Origin: KBS50 sp042666615
GTDB taxonomy: Bacteria > Actinomycetota > Actinomycetes > Mycobacteriales > Micromonosporaceae
Length of the DNA: 64,000 bases
Assembly (NCBI RefSeq): GCF_042666615.1
Contig: NZ_JBHTDD010000023.1
Coordinates: 1-64,000 of the forward strand
Direction: 5' to 3'
Positions 33,403-40,530 of the stretch are shown piece after piece. The position numbers and the translations under genes are program-made. The notes under the pieces were generated by a model. It did no database searches. It saw only the letters and a list, made by a program, of their open reading frames with translations, and was not told the origin of the DNA. Positions within the stretch are counted from its first letter, which is position 1; each line of letters starts with the position of its first letter.

Positions 33403-36309
33403 CTAGCGATGGGTCTTCCGCGCCGAGGACGGCGTCGTCGCGTCCGGGCGCGACGACACGGACACCGTGGACACGGGATCGCGCCGTGGGGCGCGCTGGC
33501 ACCGGCATTGGCGCTGGCACCGGCATTGGCACCTGGGGGCGCCGCAGCCGCATCCGCACGGCGAGTCACCGCCACCGCCACCGCCGTGGCCGCCACCACC
33601 GCCGCCACCACCACCCTGGCCGCCACCACCGCCGCCCTGGCCGCCGCCGCCACCACCACCCTGGCCGCCACCACCGCCGCCCTGGCCGCCACCACCGCCG
33701 CCACCACCACCCTGGCCACCACCACCACCGCCACCCTGGCCGCCGCCACCGCCGGTGCCGGGCCGGTAGATGATTCCGGTGAGGGTGCGGTAGCGGGTCA
33801 CCCGGTTGCCCTGCGGCGTCGTCGCGGCCACGTCGGCGCTGAACAGGTACGCCCCGAGTTGCCCGGTGTCGAGGAAGTCCCCCCGGTAGGTGTCACCCGA
33901 GCGGGCGAGCGTGATCACGCTGGAGGCGCCGTTCGGCCGCCGCACGGAGACCCGGACCGGTGGATCCAGCGACACCGGCAGGCCGTACAGCGTCGGCACC
34001 AGCACCACCGTCATGGGTGAGCCGGGCAGGTAGGCCGGCTGCTCGACGTGGCCGTCGAGCCGCAGGTCGCTGCGCGCCTTGACCATTGTCGCGTAGGTCA
34101 GCACGGGACCGTTGAAGGACGAGCCGGCGGCGTTCGACGACACGCCGGGGACGTCGGACCCGCCCCGGTAGTTCTCCACCCACAGCCGCCAGCGCCCGGC
34201 GTGGGTCCCTGGACGGTTCGGTACGACCGGGAAGACGACCCGGAAGAAGACATTCGCCGGTGCCTCGTGATAGCTCATGTTCACCGATCCGGCGTCCGAC
34301 GGCTGGATGATCGTCCCGTCCGGGGCCTCCAGCCAGGCCCGCAGGTACTTCGGGAAGGTGGCGGCCGGCCGGTACGCGACGACGAAGTCGGCGGCCACGT
34401 CCACCTCGCCGATGAGCACGCTTGTGGCGCGGCGCTGACCGGGCAGCAGGGTGCTCGTCGGGTCCCGGACGAACGCCTCGTCGCTGACGTCGGCGAGAAT
34501 CTGGACGTAGAGCTTCTGCAGCAGGAACTCCTTGTCGGCGACCAGGTCACCGGTGATCTGAGCGACCCCGTCGGTGACGCTGGCGATCTGCTGGAGGGTG
34601 TCCTCAAGTTGGTTGAGCCCGAGACCGACCGCGAACACCCGCTGCCGGGGCGACGTGGCGCTCACCACCGGGATCGCGTCCAGCACGTCCGGATCGGTGT
34701 TCTGCAGGCCGTCGGTGAGCACGACGATCGCGCGGGCGTCCGCCGTACCGTCGTCGAGGACGTTACTGCCGTTGATCATCCCGGCGCCGATGGAGGTGAG
34801 GCCGTCCGGTGTCAGGTTGGCCGGTGTCAGCTCCGCCCAGGCGGCGACCCGGCCCGCGCCGGTCTCCTCCTCGCCGGCCACCTGCATCGGGAGAAGCACG
34901 TCACCGGCGTCCGACTCGTCGTTGAACCGGACCAACCCGATCCGGTCGTTCTCCTTGAGCAGCGACACGTACAGGTTGGCCGCCGCGATCGCGTACTGCG
35001 TCTTGGTCTCCCCGGCGACGCTTGCCGGTTCGCTCATGCTGCCGGACCTGTCGATCACCAGCACGGTGTCGACCGGCGGGGGCTCCACCGCCGTGCCGGT
35101 CAGATTCACGGGTACGGGTGATCCGCCGGGATCGTCGGGACTGGACAACTCCAGGACACCGGCGGCCACGCCCGGCGCGTCGGGTGCGGTGAACGCGACG
35201 AAGACCAGCCGCTCGGTGGCGTCCTCCAGGACGGGCGCCGGCAGCCGGAAGGCGGTGGGTGCGCCGGGCGGCAACGCGAACGGTGCACCGGGCGGATCGA
35301 GCGTCACGTCCATCGCTCCCGGGAAGGCTCCGCGCCGGTTCCGCACGGTCACCGCCCGGTACATCGTCATCCCGAACGGGACGTCGCCGAAGTCGAGCGT
35401 GGTGGGCTCGACCTCCAGCGACACGTCGGGGGTGATGAACTCCCCCAACGCCGCGGTGAGGGCCTCCAGGCACACCCGGCAGAACGCCTCGGACGAGTCG
35501 CGCATGCGGCAGATGTACGCCGGCCGGAACCGGCCACAGTGGTAGTACTTCGCGCCTTCGTACAGGCCGATGGCGGTGTCGTCGAGCAGCACGTTGGCCC
35601 GGTCGTCGCAGTCGGTGCAGTCGGGGTTGAGCATTGTCGGCACCGGTGCGCCGGGGGTGAGCAGGTCGCGCCACTTCGCCGCGGTGGTGTCGGCCGTGAC
35701 GTTGGGTTCGATCGGTTCCCCGACGGGGGCGTTGTCCCGGTCGGTGTCGTCACCGCAGCCGGCCCAGTAGTTGTACTCGTCGGCCAGGCCGAACGCGGAG
35801 TGACCCAGCTCGTGCAGCACGACCTCGCGCCAGTCGGAACTCAACGCCGTCCAGAACACGTCGCCGCTCGCGCAACCGCCGCGTTGCGAGGTGTTGACCA
35901 GGACGGCGGCCGAGTGCCACTCGGGGATCTCCGCGTCCAGCACGTCGCCGACAAGCGACTCGTCGCCGCTGAGACAGCGCCGGATGCCGCCGTTGCAGAA
36001 GGTGGCGTCGAAGTACGTCGCCGGCGTGGCGCCGCTGCCCGGCGATCCGTCGCCGCAGGACGCGGGGTCGTCCGCTCCCGACTCGTCGGACGCGACATCC
36101 ACCCGGTGTACGTTGATCGCCTGACCGAGTACCGGGAACCAGGGCTCGGCCTGCAACGCGGCCACGAAGTCGTCGCACGCGTCGGCGAAGCTGTCCAACT
36201 CGCCGGCCTGGAAGCCCTCCGCCACGAGCACCACGTTGAGTCGTTGCGTGACCGGGCCGTTGTCGAGAATGATGGTGTGGCCCTGCACGGAGCCGTCGCC
36301 AGCGCCCAT
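33403..36309 (-). CDS. M64-type metallopeptidase with VWA domain and Gly-rich/Cys-rich tail
   Basis: 968 aa. The N-terminal IgA-peptidase M64 domain has the zinc site HELGHSAFGLADEY (His166, Glu167, His170). An ASPM/HYDIN-like beta domain follows (VEPTTLDFGDVPFG). A von Willebrand A domain with MIDAS VIDRSGSMSEP spans roughly 410-600. Beta-rich domains come next, then a poly-Gly tract punctuated by Gln/His, and a Cys/Arg/Gln tail (CGCGCGAPRCQCRCQRQ). No N-terminal signal peptide or transmembrane helix is visible, odd for such a protease. The upstream 146-aa gene ends 5 bp before its ATG and is probably co-expressed. Confidence 0.75.
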   Translation of the reverse strand: MGAGDGSVQGHTIILDNGPVTQRLNVVLVAEGFQAGELDSFADACDDFVAALQAEPWFPVLGQAINVHRVDVASDESGADDPASCGDGSPGSGATPATYFDATFCNGGIRRCLSGDESLVGDVLDAEIPEWHSAAVLVNTSQRGGCASGDVFWTALSSDWREVVLHELGHSAFGLADEYNYWAGCGDDTDRDNAPVGEPIEPNVTADTTAAKWRDLLTPGAPVPTMLNPDCTDCDDRANVLLDDTAIGLYEGAKYYHCGRFRPAYICRMRDSSEAFCRVCLEALTAALGEFITPDVSLEVEPTTLDFGDVPFGMTMYRAVTVRNRRGAFPGAMDVTLDPPGAPFALPPGAPTAFRLPAPVLEDATERLVFVAFTAPDAPGVAAGVLELSSPDDPGGSPVPVNLTGTAVEPPPVDTVLVIDRSGSMSEPASVAGETKTQYAIAAANLYVSLLKENDRIGLVRFNDESDAGDVLLPMQVAGEEETGAGRVAAWAELTPANLTPDGLTSIGAGMINGSNVLDDGTADARAIVVLTDGLQNTDPDVLDAIPVVSATSPRQRVFAVGLGLNQLEDTLQQIASVTDGVAQITGDLVADKEFLLQKLYVQILADVSDEAFVRDPTSTLLPGQRRATSVLIGEVDVAADFVVAYRPAATFPKYLRAWLEAPDGTIIQPSDAGSVNMSYHEAPANVFFRVVFPVVPNRPGTHAGRWRLWVENYRGGSDVPGVSSNAAGSSFNGPVLTYATMVKARSDLRLDGHVEQPAYLPGSPMTVVLVPTLYGLPVSLDPPVRVSVRRPNGASSVITLARSGDTYRGDFLDTGQLGAYLFSADVAATTPQGNRVTRYRTLTGIIYRPGTGGGGGQGGGGGGGQGGGGGGGGGQGGGGGGQGGGGGGGQGGGGGGQGGGGGGGGGHGGGGGGDSPCGCGCGAPRCQCRCQRQCRCQRAPRRDPVSTVSVSSRPDATTPSSARKTHR
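33568..33755 (-). repeat. Degenerate tandem repeat encoding the poly-Gly/Gln tract
   Basis: Units of (GCC/ACC)n closed by CTGGCC, variable in length, encode G5-9 followed by Q in the M64/VWA protein. Such tracts are prone to length change, and the exact copy number is easily misassembled. Confidence 0.75.
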
Positions 36310-36314
36310 GGCCG

Positions 36315-36755
36315 TCAGCCCCGCTCGTCGGGCTGCGGGCGCAGACCCAGCCGGGCCACCGGTGTCCGGGACCGGGCGACGCCCGCGGTGGTGTCACCGG
36401 CCCGTGGCTCGGACACGAAGACCAGCAGGTCCCGGGCCCGCGCGTCGTCCGGGACAAGGACGTGGAAGACGTTCTCGGCGTGTTCGGCAACCACCCGGTG
36501 CACGCCGCCCCCCTCGGCCACCACCTCCATACCGCCATCGGGAGCGAGCGGCAGTGGGGTCCGGTGCAGGACCTCACCCGACGCGTCGACGAGTTCGCAC
36601 CAGGCGCCGGAGTACGGGCGACCGCCGGTCGCCGGGAGCGGACGGGAGGGCGGCAGGGTCATCGCCGCCACCCTCGTCTGCTTCTCGATCGACCATTCGT
36701 CGTGCCGGCGGCGGACCCTGATGCGTAACGCCGCCCGTGGTCCCGTACCAGCCAT
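36315..36755 (-). CDS. Small partner protein of the M64/VWA gene
   Basis: 146 aa, ATG 36755 behind a strong GGGAGG site. The N-terminus is basic (LRIRVRRRHDEWSIEKQTRV) and the rest appears to be a beta-sandwich (SGAWCELVDASGEVLHRTPL, VFHVLVPDDARARDLLVFVS). No signal peptide. It lies 5 bp before the M64/VWA gene on the same strand. No family recognised; it may be a chaperone, inhibitor or structural partner of the protease. Confidence 0.7.
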   Translation of the reverse strand: MAGTGPRAALRIRVRRRHDEWSIEKQTRVAAMTLPPSRPLPATGGRPYSGAWCELVDASGEVLHRTPLPLAPDGGMEVVAEGGGVHRVVAEHAENVFHVLVPDDARARDLLVFVSEPRAGDTTAGVARSRTPVARLGLRPQPDERG

Positions 36756-36892
36756 GGGGCACCTCCCGCGCGGGCCGGCGGCGAGGCTCGCCCGGTTGAC
36801 GCCTTCTCCGCCGGATGCACCCGTCCTATCGCTAAATCACAGCCCCTGTCGATGGTGTCGTCACGAAGTGGACACAGATAGTAGCCAACGGT

Positions 36893-38110
36893 TCATCGGG
36901 TCGGCTCCGTGGTGCGGGTAACGCTAGGCGGGGAAAGGGGCTCATTCCCGGGCGTGGTGTGTCGTAGTCCCCGGGTGAGCAGCAGGGTGGCGATCAGGGA
37001 GAGGGCGGCCAGCACGGTGATCGCCCAGTTCAACGGCATCCGGTCGGCGATCACTCCGGCCAGTGCCGCGAACACCGCCTGACCGGCCATCATGCCGTTC
37101 TGTTGCAGGCCGAGTGCCTGGCCGCGGGCCTCCGCCGGGGAGTGGGTGATCAGCCGGTCCTGCAGCGGCAGTGCCGCCGCGTAGCCGGCCGAGGCGACAA
37201 GCGCCAGCAGCGCGGCCAGCGGCAGCGCCGGATGCAGCGCGAAGGCCAGGTACGGCAGTGCGAGCAGCAGCCGCAGCGGGCGGATCCACCGTTCCCGGGC
37301 GGCGGCGGACAGGAACCGGCCCACCACCACGTCCCCGGCCAGCATGCCGGCCGCCGCGGCGGCGAACAGGAAGCCGGCCCGTTCCCCGGCGTACGGCACG
37401 AACAGCGCCTCGCAGCCCACCACCAGGCCGTTCGGCAACCACAGGTTCAGGTAGAGCGACCGGCGGCCCGGGTGTGCCCACAGTTCGCGGTTGATCCGCA
37501 TGGTGCGGGCGGTCGACGCCCGTTCGGTGGCCCGGGCCTGGCGTTCCGTGATGCCGAACCAGCCCACCGCCGCCGAGACGGCCCGCAGCACCGCCGCGAT
37601 CAGGAACACCTGGTACGGGCTGAGCCAGATCAGCAGCACGCCGCCGAGCCCGAAGCCGGTGATCTGCATGACGCCGACGCTGGCGTTCATGGTGGACCGG
37701 CCCAGCACGTAGGCACCGGCCGGCAGCATGTCGTTGACTAGTGCCCACTTGGCACCACCGGTGATGGAGCCCAGGTAGGCGGTGCCGAAGAGGACGGCGA
37801 ACCGGGCCCACAACGGCAGTCCCGGGACCGCCTGGATCACCGCTCCGGCGCACGCCAGCAGCGCGGTGATGGTCAGCGCGCGGCGGGGCGGGATGCTGTC
37901 GGCGGCGGACAGCAGGGTCAGGCTGCCGAGCACGCTGGCCAGCGGCGCGCCGAACATGCTGAGCGCGGTGAGCAGGGCCGACCCGGTGGTCGCGTAGGTA
38001 AGGGCGCCGAGCGCCAGCGCCGACGTGGTGTGCGCGGCGATGCCGGCGCAGTTGGCCAGGAACAGGTTCCGGAATTCCCGGACGGCGAACAGTTCTGAGT
38101 ACGTCCTCAC
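36893..38110 (-). CDS. MFS transporter
   Basis: 405 aa, 12 predicted helices. An N-terminal MRTYSELFAVREFRNLFLAN leads into helix 1, as in small-molecule exporters of the MFS_1 type. It is divergent from a DUF5937/ArsR regulator 60 bp away, the usual arrangement for a repressor and its exporter gene. Start GTG 38110; the ribosome site is weak. Substrate unknown. Confidence 0.85.
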   Translation of the reverse strand: MRTYSELFAVREFRNLFLANCAGIAAHTTSALALGALTYATTGSALLTALSMFGAPLASVLGSLTLLSAADSIPPRRALTITALLACAGAVIQAVPGLPLWARFAVLFGTAYLGSITGGAKWALVNDMLPAGAYVLGRSTMNASVGVMQITGFGLGGVLLIWLSPYQVFLIAAVLRAVSAAVGWFGITERQARATERASTARTMRINRELWAHPGRRSLYLNLWLPNGLVVGCEALFVPYAGERAGFLFAAAAAGMLAGDVVVGRFLSAAARERWIRPLRLLLALPYLAFALHPALPLAALLALVASAGYAAALPLQDRLITHSPAEARGQALGLQQNGMMAGQAVFAALAGVIADRMPLNWAITVLAALSLIATLLLTRGLRHTTPGNEPLSPPSVTRTTEPTR

Positions 38111-38170
38111 GAGACGTCATCCTGTGGGCGGCGCCCCGGTGACCCGTAGAGTTACGTCGGGAGGCGAAAC

Positions 38171-39127
38171 ATGAGCGTCTGGCGGGTGCCGGCGGACCTG
38201 CTGGCGCGGAGCCGGTTCACGGTGTCGCCGTTGACCGACACGGTGAGCGCGCTACGCGCCCTGCTCAACCCGCGCAGCCCGTGGCAGCACGCCTGGCGAC
38301 GGCCGCACGTCGAGGCGTACCAGGAGATGCTGGCGGACCGGCCGGTGGTGCGGGCGCTGCTGGCCGCGTCGTTCGCGCCCCGGTGGACCGCGGACTTCCT
38401 CACGCTGGCCCCGGCCTCGGCGGAGCCGACGTTCGCCGAGGAACTCGCGGCCGTGGAGCGGCGCGGTGACGAGGGGATCCGGGCGGACCTGCGGGCCACC
38501 CGCCCGGGGCCGCTCGCCGACGTGCTGCTGCGCGACGGCCTCGTCGACCACGCCGCCGGCCTGTTGCGGTGGGTGTGGACGCACACTGTCGAACCGGAGT
38601 GGTCGACGCGGGAGCGGCGGCTGCGGGCCGACATCGTGGCGCGGACCGCCCGGCTGAGCGCGCGGGGGTGGGCCGAGGTGTTCACCGATCTCGACAGCCA
38701 GCTGCGGTGGCTGGGTGACGGCCAGCTGCGGGTGAACGACTACCCGGCTCCGCCGCTGCCGCTGGACCGGGCGGACCAGTTGATCTTCGTCCCGGCCCAC
38801 TGCCGCCGGGGCTGGGTGGTGTGGGATCCGCCGACCCGGTTCGGGATGGTCTATCCGGCGAGCGGGCTGCTGGCCGACACCGGCGCGGTGGCTCCGGACG
38901 GGTTGGACCGGCTGATCGGCGCCAACCGCGCCGTCATCCTGGTCCGCCTGGAGGTCCCGCAGAGCACCTCGCACCTGGTGGCGGTGACCGGGCTCTCGCT
39001 CGGCACGGTCGGTGACCACCTGCGGGTGCTGCTCGACGCGGGCGCGGTGACCAGACGGCGCTCCGGCCGGGAGGTGCTCTACTGGCGGACCGCGTTGGGT
39101 GACGCCATGGTGGCCGCCACCCGGTGA
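38171..39127 (+). CDS. DUF5937 / ArsR-like winged-helix regulator
   Basis: 318 aa. The N-terminal DUF5937 region (VSPLTDTVSALRALLNPRSP) is followed by a C-terminal ArsR-type HTH (STSHLVAVTGLSLGTVGDHL then RVLLDAGAVTRRRSGREVLY). GGGAGG lies just upstream of ATG 38171. In actinomycetes such genes commonly flank MFS exporters, as here. No metal-binding cysteines are seen. Confidence 0.85.
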   Translation: MSVWRVPADLLARSRFTVSPLTDTVSALRALLNPRSPWQHAWRRPHVEAYQEMLADRPVVRALLAASFAPRWTADFLTLAPASAEPTFAEELAAVERRGDEGIRADLRATRPGPLADVLLRDGLVDHAAGLLRWVWTHTVEPEWSTRERRLRADIVARTARLSARGWAEVFTDLDSQLRWLGDGQLRVNDYPAPPLPLDRADQLIFVPAHCRRGWVVWDPPTRFGMVYPASGLLADTGAVAPDGLDRLIGANRAVILVRLEVPQSTSHLVAVTGLSLGTVGDHLRVLLDAGAVTRRRSGREVLYWRTALGDAMVAATR

Positions 39128-39240
39128 CACCGGGTCCGGGTGGTCGACGCCGGTCGCCCCGTGCTCGGGGTGAGCCGGGTCGATGTCCAGCAGACCGGTG
39201 GGGGACGCCGCCGGCTGTTACGTCCTCAGTCGACCATGGG

Positions 39241-39270
39241 TTGCCTGTGTCACGACCGATCAGGTAACTT
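39241..39270 (+). promoter_or_regulatory. Candidate promoter of the Cys-rich peptide operon
   Basis: TTGCCT (39241-39246) and TAACTT (39265-39270) are 18 bp apart, sigma-70-like, 35 bp upstream of the first small gene at 39305. The rest of the 39128-39304 interval holds no convincing gene. Confidence 0.45.
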
Positions 39271-39304
39271 CGATATCCGCGCTGAGCATTACGGGGGCTA
39301 GGCG

Positions 39305-39439
39305 ATGGAGCATTCAGATTCGGCTGTTCGACTTCTGTACTCGGCATCCGTGATGTCCGCCTCGCTGGTCGCCGCGCCACCCGAAGCGGGTCCACCGGGG
39401 CGTGCGCCTGCCGTGGCACCGGCGCCCGACGCCGGATGA
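39305..39439 (+). CDS. 44-aa small ORF coupled to the ABC ATPase
   Basis: Begins MEHSDSAVRLLYSASVMSAS and continues with an Ala/Pro tail; short hydrophobic middle. Its stop TGA (39437-39439) overlaps the ATG of the ATPase gene (39436), the ATGA coupling found elsewhere in the window. A GGGGGCTAGG tract precedes the start. It may be a leader peptide for translational coupling or a second small secreted factor; there is no homology I can name. Confidence 0.45.
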   Translation: MEHSDSAVRLLYSASVMSASLVAAPPEAGPPGRAPAVAPAPDAG

Positions 39440-40131
39440 GCGCCCTCCCGCGGGGTTCGACCCGGTCCGGCGCGAACATCCGGGTGACCGGTCTGGTCAA
39501 GCGATTCCGGTCGGGTGGTGGGACGATCGTCGGGGCCGACCAGATCGACCTCACGGTGCCGGCCGGCGCCACGGTCGCGGTGACCGGTCCGAGCGGCTCG
39601 GGAAAATCCACCCTGCTGCACCTGATCGGCGCGATCGAGCGCGCCGACGAAGGTCGCATCGAGGTCGACGATATCGAGGTGACCGGTCTGTCCGGCCGGC
39701 GGCTGGCCCGCTACCGCAGCGGGATCGGATTCGTCTTCCAACGCTTCCACCTGCTTCCCGCGCTGTCCGCGCTGGACAACGTCCTGGCGCCGCTGCTGCC
39801 GATCCGGACCGGCTTCGACAAGGTCGAACGGGCCCGGGGACTGCTCGCCGAGGTGGGGTTGGGCGATCGGGAACGGGCCCAACCCGGCCAGTTGTCCGGT
39901 GGCCAGCAGCAGCGGGTGGCCATCGCCCGGGCCCTGGTCGGTCAGCCCCGGTTGCTGCTCGCCGACGAACCGACCGGGAACCTGGACTCGGCCACCGGCG
40001 ACGAGATCATGAATCTGCTCTGGCGGCTCCGCGACGAGCACGGCATGACCCTGCTCATGGCGACCCACGAGGCGTCGCTGGCGGACCGCTGCGAACGGAC
40101 CGTCCGGATCCACGACGGACGGATCGTCTAG
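39436..40131 (+). CDS. ABC transporter ATP-binding protein (MacB/LolD type)
   Basis: 231 aa. Walker A GPSGSGKSTLLHLI, Q-loop FVFQRFHLLPALSALDNVL, signature QLSGGQQQRVAIARAL, Walker B RLLLADEPTGNLDSAT, switch His in MATHEAS. These are hallmarks of the ATPases that partner FtsX-type permeases. The matching permease is the gene at 40531, two genes downstream with the Cys-rich peptide gene between, so the pair probably acts on that peptide. Confidence 0.9.
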   Translation: MSALPRGSTRSGANIRVTGLVKRFRSGGGTIVGADQIDLTVPAGATVAVTGPSGSGKSTLLHLIGAIERADEGRIEVDDIEVTGLSGRRLARYRSGIGFVFQRFHLLPALSALDNVLAPLLPIRTGFDKVERARGLLAEVGLGDRERAQPGQLSGGQQQRVAIARALVGQPRLLLADEPTGNLDSATGDEIMNLLWRLRDEHGMTLLMATHEASLADRCERTVRIHDGRIV

Positions 40132-40234
40132 CGCCGACGACACCGGCGCGGAAACGGGGGTGAGGCGATCGGAGATCGGAGGCGGAAACCGTCCCTATCG
40201 GATCAGTCGACAGCTTGATCGAGAAGGAGTGGAA

Positions 40235-40438
40235 ATGGTCAGAATGTTCGAAGCGGCAGCGGACCGCGTACTCGCGCTGTTCGTCCCACGGCTCACGGCG
40301 CAGGCGGCCGGCTGCACCTGCTGGACCGAGTACTGCGGCTGCTCGGGCGGCCGGGTACAGGTGCGGGACTGCTGCCGGGGTTGCGACAGCGGCGGCACCA
40401 CCTGCGGCTACTGCCGCACCACCACGACGCGCTGCTGA
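40235..40438 (+). CDS. Cysteine-rich secreted peptide precursor (10 Cys)
   Basis: 67 aa from ATG 40235, with AAGGAG five bases upstream. An amphipathic leader (MVRMFEAAADRVLALFVPRL then TAQAA) precedes a core of about 42 residues with ten cysteines, GCTCWTEYCGC...RDCCRGCD...TTCGYCR...RC, plus Gly, Thr and aromatic residues. There is no classical signal peptide. It is flanked by its presumed exporter genes, a membrane thioredoxin-like protein and an S26 peptidase, so export with leader cleavage and disulfide formation is inferred. A strong hairpin follows. Ten cysteines would allow five disulfides. Bioactivity is unknown. Confidence 0.75.
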   Translation: MVRMFEAAADRVLALFVPRLTAQAAGCTCWTEYCGCSGGRVQVRDCCRGCDSGGTTCGYCRTTTTRC

Positions 40439-40462
40439 CCGGCGAGCGGTCCCGACGATGAC

Positions 40463-40500
40463 ACCGTCCCGGCCGGCCGAACGGGGCCGGCCGGGACGGT
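40463..40500 (+). terminator. Perfect 16-bp hairpin after the peptide gene
   Basis: 40463-40478 pairs perfectly with 40485-40500 around a 6-nt loop. Between a precursor-peptide gene and its transport genes such a hairpin would give partial termination or protect the 3' end, raising peptide mRNA over the rest. Confidence 0.7.
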
Positions 40501-40530
40501 CCGTCCTGCCCGAGTGGAGAAGCATCAACC

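Noticed and set aside
33467..33769. Pro/Trp-rich 100-aa frame opposite the Gly-rich tract
   Set aside because: Complement of the poly-Gly coding repeat; no ribosome site. It also superficially looks like a CRISPR array but has no regular spacers.
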